Source: a bacterium
Lineage (GTDB): Bacteria; UBA6262; WVXT01
DNA: 58,814 nt
Assembly (NCBI GenBank): GCA_035530055.1
Contig: DATKVN010000093.1
Span: 1 to 58,814 of the forward strand
Reading direction: 5' to 3'
This document shows positions 30,849-39,125 of this stretch, piece by piece. A program made the position numbers and the translations under genes. Positions within the stretch are counted from its first letter, which is position 1; the number at the start of each line of letters is the position of its first letter. A model generated the notes under the pieces. That model saw nothing but the letters and a program-made list of their open reading frames with translations. It did not search any database and was not told where the DNA came from.

Positions 30849-31469
30849 TTATGGCTTAAACTTTTGTAATAAAACAATATTATGAGCATGAAAGTATCTC
30901 ATCACAGGAAACAGCTTTAAGCCTTTAAATCCAATGGAACTTAATTCCTTCTCAAAAGCACCGAGGGGCAACATGCTTATCTTCTTGTTGACATTTTTAA
31001 TCCGGCATCTCACCCATCTTTCTACACTATGTAAGAGATTATAGCGATAAAATGAGAGTATGACGATTTTTTTTGCCACTCTGTGAAGTTCTTTTAAAAT
31101 CTGAAATCGGGCTCTGGAATGAAGGATGTGCTGGAATAATCTTATGGTTACGATGCAATCGAAGGAATTATCTTTTAAGGGTAAGTGCTTTATATCTCCT
31201 ACCAAGAAGTGGTGAGGGGAATTAGTAGGAGGAGAATATTTTCTGGTAGTTAGAACCATGGGAAAAGAGACATCTGCACTGGTTAAATTGAGACTTTTTT
31301 TCAGGAACAACTCGGAAAAGCGCCCATAGCCACAGGGAACGTCCAGTATTGAAATGGACTTCTCTTCTATAGACCCAAAAATTTTCTCCAGTATCTTGCG
31401 TTCCCTCTTGTTAACTACCTTCTGGTCAATACCTTTATATCTGGTCCTTTTGTATTCTTCTACATCCAT
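30849..31469 (-). CDS. SAM-dependent methyltransferase (class I)
   Basis: 206 residues. Motif I ILDVPCGYGRFSELFL binds S-adenosylmethionine, SADVSFPMV is motif II, LPLKDNSFDCIVTIRLFQHI is the post-I region of small-molecule methyltransferases (Methyltransf_11 type). The substrate cannot be inferred from sequence. As the last gene of the LPS glycosyltransferase cluster, methylation of a core sugar or lipid carrier is a reasonable guess only. Confidence 0.8.
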   Translation of the reverse strand: MDVEEYKRTRYKGIDQKVVNKRERKILEKIFGSIEEKSISILDVPCGYGRFSELFLKKSLNLTSADVSFPMVLTTRKYSPPTNSPHHFLVGDIKHLPLKDNSFDCIVTIRLFQHILHSRARFQILKELHRVAKKIVILSFYRYNLLHSVERWVRCRIKNVNKKISMLPLGAFEKELSSIGFKGLKLFPVMRYFHAHNIVLLQKFKP

Positions 31470-31486
31470 TTTTTACTTCCTGCCAT

Positions 31487-32521
31487 TTATAATTTTTTTA
31501 TTTTATCTTTTACCTGCTTTACAACTTCTTCCACTGTTATAAGCTCCATGCAATCCTGAATCTTGCATTTTCTACAACCCTTTCTGCGGCAGGAGAGTAG
31601 ACTTAAGTCTTTCTTGATGACAACATTCCCTGAACCGTAAGGGCCATTTCTTTGGGGATCGGTGGGCCCATAAAGTCCAATTGAAGGAATCGAGAAAGAT
31701 GAAGCAATATGGAGTGGTGCGCTGTCGCTCCCGATGAACAGTGTGCACCTGGAAATAAGAGAAGCTAATTCTTTGAGACCTGTCCTGGGAGCAATTAGGG
31801 GTTTTTCTTCCATTGCACTATTTATAGATTCAATTAGATTTTCTTCCCCAGGACCCCAGAGGAGTATCACTTTTGCTTTAAACTTTTTTATGAGAATATC
31901 TGCCAGGTGAGCATAGTTCTTGCTTGGCCAAATTTTGCTCTTCCAGCTTGAACCAGGATTTAAAGCAATTAGAAGTTCACCTTTATTTATCCCTTCCCCT
32001 TCTAAAAATCGTTCCACGTACTCCTTTTCAGGTTCTCCAATTTGAATTAAAAATTCTTTCGTTTCTATCTCCGCTCCTAAAAGATTGGCTAAGGCGAGGT
32101 ACCTCTCCACTGCGTGCCAATCTTCAGGAAATGGAGGAGCTTTAAAATTAATAAATAGTGAGTTGAATTCCCTGCCGTTCTTGGGATCGAAGCCGAGCCT
32201 CGTCTTTGCGCCTGTTATATAGGCAAATAGTCCACTGCGGAATTGGCCGTGGGAGTCTACTACAAGATCGAATTTCCTGTTCCTTAATTTCTTTATAAGC
32301 GGCCACAGTCTACTAATCCACCTATCCCTGTCAAAGATAATGACTTCATCCAGGTAGGGATGTCCGAGGAGGAGCTCTTCTGCCTTTTTCTGGACCAGCC
32401 AGGCAATATATGCATAGGGGTACCTTTTTCTCAAAGCTCCCAAAAGGGGAAGGGTGTGTACAACGTCACCTATCCCACTTAACCTTATAATCAAAATCCT
32501 CCGGAATTCTTGTAATATCAT
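31487..32521 (-). CDS. Glycosyltransferase family 9 (heptosyltransferase-like)
   Basis: 344 residues. N-terminal ILIIRLSGIGDVVHTLPLLGALRKRYP and the C-terminal donor-binding pocket LNPGSSWKSKIWPSKNYA and FIGSDSAPLHIASSFSIPSIGLYGPTDP are the GT9 hallmarks. It ends in a cysteine-rich tail (SCRRKGCRKCKIQDC), which the second GT9 protein at 39992 shares in the form CSPCSRVVCKEPTC. GT9 enzymes add heptose to the LPS core; whether the sugar here is heptose is not shown. It overlaps the upstream gene by four bases. Confidence 0.88.
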   Translation of the reverse strand: MILQEFRRILIIRLSGIGDVVHTLPLLGALRKRYPYAYIAWLVQKKAEELLLGHPYLDEVIIFDRDRWISRLWPLIKKLRNRKFDLVVDSHGQFRSGLFAYITGAKTRLGFDPKNGREFNSLFINFKAPPFPEDWHAVERYLALANLLGAEIETKEFLIQIGEPEKEYVERFLEGEGINKGELLIALNPGSSWKSKIWPSKNYAHLADILIKKFKAKVILLWGPGEENLIESINSAMEEKPLIAPRTGLKELASLISRCTLFIGSDSAPLHIASSFSIPSIGLYGPTDPQRNGPYGSGNVVIKKDLSLLSCRRKGCRKCKIQDCMELITVEEVVKQVKDKIKKL

Positions 32522-32985
32522 TTTGATTTCTTGACTTTTCTCTCCAGCAATTCGTCAATTCGGTCAATGAGGTCATTGCGACTTAGATTAGTGATGTCTA
32601 TTTTTCTCTTAATCCTTCCAATATAGGCGTCATTCACATCAGACCTTCTGGCTTCGTCTTCAAGATGCCAGAGCTGCATATTTTTCTGACACAGACGATC
32701 CACTAAGGCTCCCAGCGTTGCCAAAATCTTCTCTTCCACCTTGGGCTGTTTATATAGTTTCACCTTTTCATCTTTTAACTTTACTTTTCTCTTCAATGCC
32801 CGAGCTAAAAATTGATTCATTTCCTCAATCAACTCTTTGCGCTGGGACTGAACTATATCTATTTTCTTCTTACTCCCTTTTTTTCTTAAATTGTTGAGTC
32901 TAATGTTCTTGATAGTTAATTTATCAACTAAACTTCCCAATGTCTCTGCCAAGTCGACCCTCCTTTGGTAGCCGTTCCGATTCAT
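32518..32985 (-). CDS. Unknown protein with an internal duplication, in the LPS cluster
   Basis: About 155 residues, highly charged and helical. The two halves resemble each other: ETLGSLVDKLTIKNIRLNNL ... RKELIEEMNQFL and ATLGALVDRLCQKNMQLWHL ... RNDLIDRIDELL. The second half keeps QLWHLEDEAR, reminiscent of DUF4254 proteins found near glycosyltransferases, but I cannot confirm the family. No signal peptide or membrane helix. The ATG at 32985 has GGAG eight bases upstream; an earlier ATG at 33006 would begin inside repeat-derived DNA. It overlaps the downstream GT9 gene, so it is made with it. Confidence 0.7.
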   Translation of the reverse strand: MNRNGYQRRVDLAETLGSLVDKLTIKNIRLNNLRKKGSKKKIDIVQSQRKELIEEMNQFLARALKRKVKLKDEKVKLYKQPKVEEKILATLGALVDRLCQKNMQLWHLEDEARRSDVNDAYIGRIKRKIDITNLSRNDLIDRIDELLERKVKKSK

Positions 32986-33006
32986 CGGAGCTACTCCTTT
33001 TTTCAT

Positions 33007-33028
33007 GCAGACTGAAGTCTGCTACTCC
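33007..33028. repeat. GTAG hairpin repeat, GCAGACT family
   Basis: GCAGACT-GA-AGTCTGC followed by TACTCC, the same as the copies at 21182 and 22123, in the same orientation. Confidence 0.82.
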
Positions 33029-33034
33029 TCATAT

Positions 33035-33913
33035 TTATTTCATTAAGATGAAATTTTTGTACTCTCCGATCTTCCAGCCTGTCCTCCTGGCAATGAAATC
33101 TGAAATCCTATTTCTTATGTCCTTAAATGTCAATCTATGAGTGCTCTTGGAAATATCGAATTCTCCTTGCCACTCATTGATTCTTTTCCTCATTACTTTG
33201 GGGTGGTTGCCTTCATGCTTCTTGAGCATGGCGGGATCGATGTGTTTAAGATAGTCGAATTTTTCTTTCTTATATTCCTTCTCCCAACCATCACCGTGGT
33301 GGAGAGAGTCATGATAGCGTTTCTTTGCTGCCATTACTTTAGAAGGTCGTACCCAACCGTAGTGATAGACGTGGGCACCAGTATCTTTTACTCTTAATTT
33401 CTTTCCATTGAGCCTGAAGCCCTGGGCACTGCTCCAGGAGGCTATGCCCCGAAAATTCCTGATTATTCTCACTTCTCGTTGATACCAGTGGTATGAGTTT
33501 ATGAAAGTCGAGTAATCTCCGTAAAAATGTAGCCAGTTAAATATAAGCCCTTCCACTCTCTCATCGGAAAGTTCTTCTTCCATGCGTTTTAATATCCTGT
33601 CTAGATCTCGCTCATGGACTACTTCATCAGCCTGTAAGTAGAAACACCAATCGCCCGTACATTTCGCCAGGGCAATGTCTGTTTGCTGTGCCAGAATTCG
33701 GCCCTTATACTTGAAGTTTGGATCCCATTCCGACTTGATTATCTTGATTTTTTCACTCTTAATTGCACTGATCGCATCCAAAGTGCCATCATCAGACTTC
33801 CCTACATTTACTATAAGCTCATCACAGATGGGTAGTATGGATTTGATCGACTCTACTACAGGAAATGAAAATTTTATAGCGTCTTTCACAAAAGTAAATC
33901 CGCTTACCTTCAA
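33035..33913 (-). CDS. Glycosyltransferase family 2
   Basis: 292 residues. SGFTFVKDAIKFSFPVVESIKSILPICDELIVNVGKSDDGT-type opening (key motifs VESI and NVGKSDDGT) and the DQE-like ADEVVHERDLDRIL metal-binding aspartate indicate a GT-A fold enzyme. QLQADEVVH is preceded by DWCFYL, as in other GT2 members. The acceptor and donor are unknown; it lies in the core-LPS cluster. It overlaps the upstream GT4 gene by four bases. Confidence 0.85.
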   Translation of the reverse strand: MKVSGFTFVKDAIKFSFPVVESIKSILPICDELIVNVGKSDDGTLDAISAIKSEKIKIIKSEWDPNFKYKGRILAQQTDIALAKCTGDWCFYLQADEVVHERDLDRILKRMEEELSDERVEGLIFNWLHFYGDYSTFINSYHWYQREVRIIRNFRGIASWSSAQGFRLNGKKLRVKDTGAHVYHYGWVRPSKVMAAKKRYHDSLHHGDGWEKEYKKEKFDYLKHIDPAMLKKHEGNHPKVMRKRINEWQGEFDISKSTHRLTFKDIRNRISDFIARRTGWKIGEYKNFILMK

Positions 33914-34827
33914 TTTTCTTCTCCTAATCCTTCTAGGCTCCCCGTTTGAATTATTTTCTCATATGCATTTATATACTTCCCGGTCATGATTTCGGCTGTA
34001 AAATTTTCCTCTACTCTTTCTCTACATTTTCTGGGACTGATTTCATCGGCTCTGTTTATGGCTTCCTGGAATTCTTCAAAGGTATTACAGCGAAAACCAA
34101 CATCAGGAGTGACTACTTCTGGCATTGCTCCCATGTTAGTGGTAATCACAGGTGTTCCTGAGGCTAATGCTTCTATGGTCACCAGACCAAATGGTTCCTC
34201 CCAGTTTGTGGGAAAAATAAGAGCTTTTGCTCCCGCCAGAAGCTCTGCTTTCTCTTTATCATCTACCTCTCCTACAAATTTGATGTTCCTTCTAAAAGAG
34301 AACCTCCACCCTCCAGCAACGATCAGTTTGAATCCCATCATCTTCGCTAATCTTATGGCAAAATCTACATTCTTAACTTTCCAGGAGACTTTTGATAAGA
34401 AGAGAAAATAGTTTTCCTTTTTCTCATTGTACATAAAATACTCGAGTTTGATTCCATTGTAAATATAATGTCTACTCCCATGGCGAATAGCATGGTTCCT
34501 ACTTACAAATACTGTATTGGGTAGAAACTTCTCTCCCGGTTTGCCATTTCCCCCAATCGTGACTAAATAGGGTTTCGGGGGAGTCTCTTGCGGTGTGCCA
34601 TATAACTGAACAATGTCTATATTGTCAGGAATATAATCTTCAAAATTTCGTATGGGTTTCTTTATTGTGGTGACATTTACAGAAGGTAAATGCGTGCCCG
34701 CCAAGCTGAGTAGATATACCTTATGTCCCCTGTTTGCCTGTTCTTTCATTAAATTAACAACTATCCTCTGTGTTCCTCCATACTTTTTCACAGGCAAGAC
34801 CTTGGGGCAGTAGTGAAAGATGTTCAT
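33910..34827 (-). CDS. Glycosyltransferase family 4
   Basis: 305 residues, shorter than most GT4 enzymes. It opens with FHYCPKVLPVKKYGGTQRIVVNLM and has the C-terminal donor site FPTNWEEPFGLVTIEALASGTPVITTNMGAMPEVV with its ExxxxxxxE motif. The frame runs to 34902, but that extension is translated repeat DNA; the ATG at 34827 is preceded by TAGGAG and is the start. The retaining GT-B fold is clear; the sugar is not. Confidence 0.88.
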   Translation of the reverse strand: MNIFHYCPKVLPVKKYGGTQRIVVNLMKEQANRGHKVYLLSLAGTHLPSVNVTTIKKPIRNFEDYIPDNIDIVQLYGTPQETPPKPYLVTIGGNGKPGEKFLPNTVFVSRNHAIRHGSRHYIYNGIKLEYFMYNEKKENYFLFLSKVSWKVKNVDFAIRLAKMMGFKLIVAGGWRFSFRRNIKFVGEVDDKEKAELLAGAKALIFPTNWEEPFGLVTIEALASGTPVITTNMGAMPEVVTPDVGFRCNTFEEFQEAINRADEISPRKCRERVEENFTAEIMTGKYINAYEKIIQTGSLEGLGEEN

Positions 34828-34844
34828 TGGAATTCTCCTAAAAC

Positions 34845-34990
34845 CATTACGGGGATAAACCCCTGGGCGACCATAAAGGTCGCCCCTACGCGACCAAACC
34901 ATTATCCGTAGTGTAGCCCTTTATGGGCGTAGTTTTTACGGGGACAAAGCCCTGCAGTACGTTAACCCTCCCTTTCGGGAGGACTCCAAA
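34845..34990. repeat. Cluster of five or six hairpin repeats between two GT4 genes
   Basis: From left: ATTACGGGGATAAACCCC, GGGCGACC-ATAAA-GGTCGCCC plus CTACGCGACC (34868-34898), GTAGCCC-TTTAT-GGGCGTAG (34914-34932), ACGGGGACAAAGCCC, and CCTCCC-TTTC-GGGAGG-ACTCC (34966-34988). The assembly is the near mirror of 25759-25860. The stop codon of the next GT4 gene overlaps the right edge. Confidence 0.78.
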
Positions 34991-34992
34991 CC

Positions 34993-36072
34993 CTACGCGA
35001 CCAAACGGTCGTAAATCTTTCTTGTCTCCTCAACCATCCTCTCTATACTGAACTTCTCTTTTACCAGTCGAAAACCTTCTTTTGCCATTCGACCCGCAAG
35101 GTCTCTATTTTTCAGAAGAGAAATAACGGCTCCGGCTAAAGCGTCTGGATTTCCCGGGGGGACTAAAATTCCATTTACTCCGTCTCTCACAACCTCCGGG
35201 ATTCCTCCTATATTGGTAGCTACTACGGGAACTCGAGAAGCAAAGGCATCCAGGAGAGAAGTGCCTAATCCTTCCCAGCTGGAAGATAACACAAAGAGAT
35301 GGAGAATGGAAAGAATTTCCGGAATATCCTGGCGAAATCCGAACAATTTTACCTTTTCTTCTAGATTGAATTTTTTAATTAAAATCTCTATCTCTCTACG
35401 AAGAGGGCCCTCTCCTGCTATTAAAAAGATTACCTCAGGAAATTCATCTACCACAATTCTTGCTGCCTCAATAAGAGTTCTGTGGTCTTTATCCCAGGTA
35501 AGCGCGGCAATATTTCCTATGATTAACTTATCTCTATTGAGTGCCAATTCAGAAATAAGATAGTCTGCCTCTACATTCTGAAATCTCTTTATATCTACTC
35601 CGCTGTAAACAACGTCTATCTTCTCTTTTGGTAAACCATCAGCCACTAGAACCTGTCTAACTCTTTCAGAAATTGCTATTATCCTATCGACATTTGCATA
35701 CTTCGCTCGACTGAGTATATTCTTCTTAATGGGAAAGTTAACTCTCCGGGAGAGAACAACCTTGCAATTTCCACTACTTTTTGCTGCCAATAGACCCAAT
35801 GCGTGCGCGTGGGAAGAATGGAGATGAACTATATCGATAGAGTTTTTTCTTATTATCTTTTTTAATTTACATACTGCCAGGAGATCCCATTCTCCATGCA
35901 TCTGGACCGGGAAAACTTTTAACCCTATAGCTTTTGCTCTTTCTGCCAGAGGGCTTTGAGGAGGACAGGCAATTATGTTATCGTAATCTGTTAGCCTCTG
36001 GGCAAGATAGAAAACTTGCTGCTGGCCACCCCTCCAGGTTTTTGCTGAATCGATATGTAATATAGTATCCAA
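34993..36072 (-). CDS. Glycosyltransferase family 4
   Basis: 359 residues. N-terminal ILHIDSAKTWRGGQQQVFYLAQ (acceptor domain, GGQQ loop), IGNIAALTWDKDHRTLIEAA, and the donor-site LFVLSSSWEGLGTSLLDAFASRVPVVATNIGGIPEVV. Standard length for a GT-B retaining enzyme. The last residues RLVA and the TAG stop are encoded by a fragment of a GGTCGCGTAGGG repeat, so the extreme C terminus is repeat-derived. Sugar specificity unknown. Confidence 0.9.
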   Translation of the reverse strand: MDTILHIDSAKTWRGGQQQVFYLAQRLTDYDNIIACPPQSPLAERAKAIGLKVFPVQMHGEWDLLAVCKLKKIIRKNSIDIVHLHSSHAHALGLLAAKSSGNCKVVLSRRVNFPIKKNILSRAKYANVDRIIAISERVRQVLVADGLPKEKIDVVYSGVDIKRFQNVEADYLISELALNRDKLIIGNIAALTWDKDHRTLIEAARIVVDEFPEVIFLIAGEGPLRREIEILIKKFNLEEKVKLFGFRQDIPEILSILHLFVLSSSWEGLGTSLLDAFASRVPVVATNIGGIPEVVRDGVNGILVPPGNPDALAGAVISLLKNRDLAGRMAKEGFRLVKEKFSIERMVEETRKIYDRLVA

Positions 36073-36077
36073 TCTTT

Positions 36078-37169
36078 TTACACTAAAGTCTTACTTAAGA
36101 TTTCTTTTACTTGCTTGCCAATCAATTCTGAAGTAAAGTTTTCCTGAATTAATTTATATCCATTTTCAGCTATTCTTCTCCGTAATTCTTCATTATCCTT
36201 TAATAACATAATTGCATTAGCCAAAGAGTCAGCATTTGCTCCTTCGCAGAGGAAAATGTTCTCTCTATCCACAAAATATTCGAGAATAGCGGGAGTTCTT
36301 CCAGTAATTACAGGCTTTTTAAAAGATAAGCACTGAAAGACTTTGTTAGGAACTACCCTCAATGCTTTCTCCGTATTCCCGAATATTCCCAGGCAGATGT
36401 GGGCACGGGAAACTACCTCTGGTAACTCGTTAAAAGGAACCCAGTCTCGTAAAACTATATTTTTTAATCCCAGTTCTTCGGCCAACTTTTTAATCATAGG
36501 AAAGGTCTGCCCCGAGCCTATCAATTCGAAGCGAATGGCCCTATCCTTCGTCTCCACTATCCTGGCTGCTCGCACAATATGCTCTATTCCCTGCAAGGGA
36601 AGGAAGGACCCATAAAATTGAACGAGGAAATTACTTTCTTTTCTATTTTTCTCTTCCCCCCTGGCTTTGAATAGAGAAAAAAGTTCGTCAGGCACTCCTA
36701 CCGGGACCCGGCTAAATTTACTTCTATCTATTCCAAATTCCCTGGCATAATAATCTGCGTGCGCAAAGGTATCTGCCAGAACTATGTCCGCAAGTTTAAA
36801 GGACAATTTGTCTATCCTAAAATTGTGTCTTGCCTGCATGGAATATGGTGCCACTTTCTTCTGGTCGACAACTTTAGTTTCATACCTGGAAACTAATGGG
36901 TCAAAAACTACAGGCTTATTGGTTAAAAATCCAAGAAGCTTGGCCAGAGGAACATCTTTGTGCCGAAAAGCAGGAACAAAAATAAAGTCATATTTTATAA
37001 GAAAAAATTTAAGATGTTGAAAGAATAGTATGGGATATCTGAGCCAGAATTTAAATTTTGACTTTGTATGGCATTCTACTACTTCCACGCCATTTTTTAT
37101 AAGACCTTTTTTAATGATTACATTACGTATATATCCAGGATTATAACCCCCAAAAAAACAGACTCTCAT
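36078..37169 (-). CDS. Glycosyltransferase family 4
   Basis: 363 residues. VCFFGGYNPGYIRNVIIKKGL opens the acceptor domain; the donor domain has VQFYGSFLPLQGIEHIVRAA, FELIGSGQTF and HICLGIFGNTEKALRVVPNKVFQCLSFKKPVITGR (key motif PNKVFQCLSFKKPVI), the pattern of GT4 enzymes acting on lipid-linked or cell-surface glycans. It starts 20 or so bases after a pair of hairpin repeats and is followed after five bases by the next GT4 gene. Confidence 0.88.
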   Translation of the reverse strand: MRVCFFGGYNPGYIRNVIIKKGLIKNGVEVVECHTKSKFKFWLRYPILFFQHLKFFLIKYDFIFVPAFRHKDVPLAKLLGFLTNKPVVFDPLVSRYETKVVDQKKVAPYSMQARHNFRIDKLSFKLADIVLADTFAHADYYAREFGIDRSKFSRVPVGVPDELFSLFKARGEEKNRKESNFLVQFYGSFLPLQGIEHIVRAARIVETKDRAIRFELIGSGQTFPMIKKLAEELGLKNIVLRDWVPFNELPEVVSRAHICLGIFGNTEKALRVVPNKVFQCLSFKKPVITGRTPAILEYFVDRENIFLCEGANADSLANAIMLLKDNEELRRRIAENGYKLIQENFTSELIGKQVKEILSKTLV

Positions 37170-37183
37170 TGTGCCTTCCTAAT

Positions 37184-37243
37184 GTCGGGCTCGGGGACGA
37201 GCCCGACTACCAGTCATAACGCGAAGCTTTGCTTCGCTACTCC
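37184..37243. repeat. Two GTAG hairpins between GT4 genes
   Basis: GTCGGGCTCG / CGAGCCCGAC followed by TAC (37184-37210), then CGCGAAGC-TTT-GCTTCGC plus TACTCC (37219-37243). Both have GTAG at the stem foot on the minus strand; the stems are unrelated. Confidence 0.8.
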
Positions 37244-37249
37244 TTCCAA

Positions 37250-38227
37250 TCACAGAAGATTCGTAAATTCTTTTTCTAACTTGTCCACGAGATTCGACCA
37301 TGTATACTGTTGAATTTTCCTATAGCCTTGCTCTGTTATCCGCTCTCTTAGATTTTTATCTTCAATTAGTCTTCTTATCTTTTTTGCAATTAGAAAAGGA
37401 TATCTAAAACGAAAAACTAGGGCGGTTTCTCCATCGGCAGCGAAATCTCTCGTCCCCGAAGGAGAGCAGACTACGGGAACCTTGCAAGCCATGGCTTCAG
37501 CACAAGGATTGCTCCATCCCGCTCTCTTTTCAGCACTAACAAAAATATCTGCTTGAGAATAGAGCTCGGCCATTCTTTCCTGTGGTAGAGCAGTGTAAAA
37601 TGTAACGGGAACTCTGGTATGGAGCATTTGACGGGCATCGAGTCGGGGATTGCCCACAGGAGTATCGAATAGCAGAAGCCTTAAAGAAGGATATCTTTTA
37701 TTCAACAGTTCTACTGCTTTGACGACTTTTTGTATTCCTTTCCTCTTCTTGTAGATCCTCCCATAACAGAGAATTTTTATCTGGTGGTTGTCCTTCTTTG
37801 TTTCTACAGGATGGAATATTTCGGAATTTATCCCACCAATTCCCTCAATGCATTCTCTCCTATACTTGCGTCTCAGCATATCACATATTCCGGTAGAGTT
37901 TCCCATAACGAGCAATTTTCTATTGATACATACTTTTTGATTGTTTTTGTGCTCAAGAAGGCAATAGAAAATTTTCTTATTAGCTTTGGCTCTTTCTAAG
38001 TAATTAAGAACCGAGTAGTCACTGGATATTACAATGTCGTTCTCCTCCAAAGTTACCTGTTCTACGGGTCTTGTCTCACCAGAGAACTCCAGCCAGGTGG
38101 GACGACTTCCATCTGAGTGATAGATTCTGAAGGAGTGACCTCTTTTTATAAAATTGTTCCCTATCTCGATATACCTTCTAACCCCTCCAAAAACTTCCAC
38201 ATGCGGAAGTATAGCGGCTATTTTCAA
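37250..38227 (-). CDS. Glycosyltransferase family 4
   Basis: 325 residues. AAILPHVEVFGGVRRYIEIGN is the acceptor-domain start; KILCYGRIYKKRKGIQKVVKA and ADIFVSAEKRAGWSNPCAEAMACKVPVVCS form the donor site, with the E-x7-E arrangement. It overlaps the GT2 gene upstream by four bases. The donor sugar is unknown; it is one of three consecutive GT4 genes likely extending the outer core. Confidence 0.88.
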   Translation of the reverse strand: MKIAAILPHVEVFGGVRRYIEIGNNFIKRGHSFRIYHSDGSRPTWLEFSGETRPVEQVTLEENDIVISSDYSVLNYLERAKANKKIFYCLLEHKNNQKVCINRKLLVMGNSTGICDMLRRKYRRECIEGIGGINSEIFHPVETKKDNHQIKILCYGRIYKKRKGIQKVVKAVELLNKRYPSLRLLLFDTPVGNPRLDARQMLHTRVPVTFYTALPQERMAELYSQADIFVSAEKRAGWSNPCAEAMACKVPVVCSPSGTRDFAADGETALVFRFRYPFLIAKKIRRLIEDKNLRERITEQGYRKIQQYTWSNLVDKLEKEFTNLL

Positions 38228-38982
38228 TGGATTTTTCCCCTCGACAGTTCCCAGAGTTTCAGATATTTCATAAACACGTAGAAGCTACCTATAATTGAAA
38301 CAATAAGCCCGTAAATCCCATCCAGATAACCTTTTTTTATCAGGTACATTTTGACGAATTTAGCGAGTGGCCGGAACAGTAAATCGAAGACTCTCGCTCT
38401 CTTACCATCTGTAAACATCTCTTCGGCAGCCAGTGAAGTGAACTTATCAATTCTACTTAAATGGTCGGATAAATTTTTATATGAATAGTGGTTTAAACAA
38501 GATTTAAGGTAGCCTTTCCTGCCTTCTACTACTACAGACTCATGTACCATCCGCTCGTTAAATCTTCCTTTTCCTTTTCGAAAAAGTCGTAACTTATAGT
38601 CAGGATACCACCCACAATGTCTGATCCATTTCCCCAGATAATGATTTCTTCTCGGTATATAGTAACCATCGAAGGATTGGAACTGGGAATTGAGAATTAC
38701 GAGGATTTCTTTCTTCAATTCTGGCGTAACCCTTTCATCAGCATCTATATTTAATACCCACTCACTGCTTGCTTTTCCTAAGGCCAAATTCTTTTGCTGA
38801 GAAAAATTGGTCCATTTGTTCTGGAATACTTGGGAAGTGTATTCTCTGGCAATCTCTACAGTCTTGTCATTACTGAAAGAGTCGACGATTACAATCTCAT
38901 CTGACCACTTTACACTTTCCAAACAGTGCTTAATGTTTTCTTCTTCATTGTAAGTAATGATAATTATTGAAAGTCTATTCAT
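38224..38982 (-). CDS. Glycosyltransferase family 2 (WaaE/KdtX-like)
   Basis: 252 residues. Opening SIIIITYNEEENIKHCLESVKW, DEIVIVDSFSNDKTVEIA and the metal-site NIDADERVTPEL are typical of the WaaE/KdtX (LgtF-like) group, which adds glucose to heptose in some LPS cores. One or two hydrophobic segments near the C terminus may attach it to the membrane. It stands between the Kdo-kinase-like gene and the GT4 genes, separated from the former by a repeat cluster. Confidence 0.87.
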   Translation of the reverse strand: MNRLSIIIITYNEEENIKHCLESVKWSDEIVIVDSFSNDKTVEIAREYTSQVFQNKWTNFSQQKNLALGKASSEWVLNIDADERVTPELKKEILVILNSQFQSFDGYYIPRRNHYLGKWIRHCGWYPDYKLRLFRKGKGRFNERMVHESVVVEGRKGYLKSCLNHYSYKNLSDHLSRIDKFTSLAAEEMFTDGKRARVFDLLFRPLAKFVKMYLIKKGYLDGIYGLIVSIIGSFYVFMKYLKLWELSRGKIH

Positions 38983-39001
38983 TTATTTTTCTGATCCTAT
39001 T

Positions 39002-39087
39002 GGGCGACCACAGAGTGTCGTCCCTACATTGACGCGGAGCTTTGCTCCGCTACTCTATTTTGAAGCAGAGTTTCGCTCTGCTGCTAC
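39002..39087. repeat. Three GTAG hairpins in a row
   Basis: GGGCGACCACAGAGTGTCGTCCCTAC (two arms GGGCGAC / GTCGTCCC; 39002-39026), GCGGAGC-TTT-GCTCCGC plus TACT (39032-39054) and GCAGAG-TTTCG-CTCTGC plus TGCTAC (39062-39087). All have GTAG on the minus strand. Confidence 0.8.
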
Positions 39088-39125
39088 AATTTACCTTAAA
39101 GGGTGTCTCGATTAGAATCAAAAAA

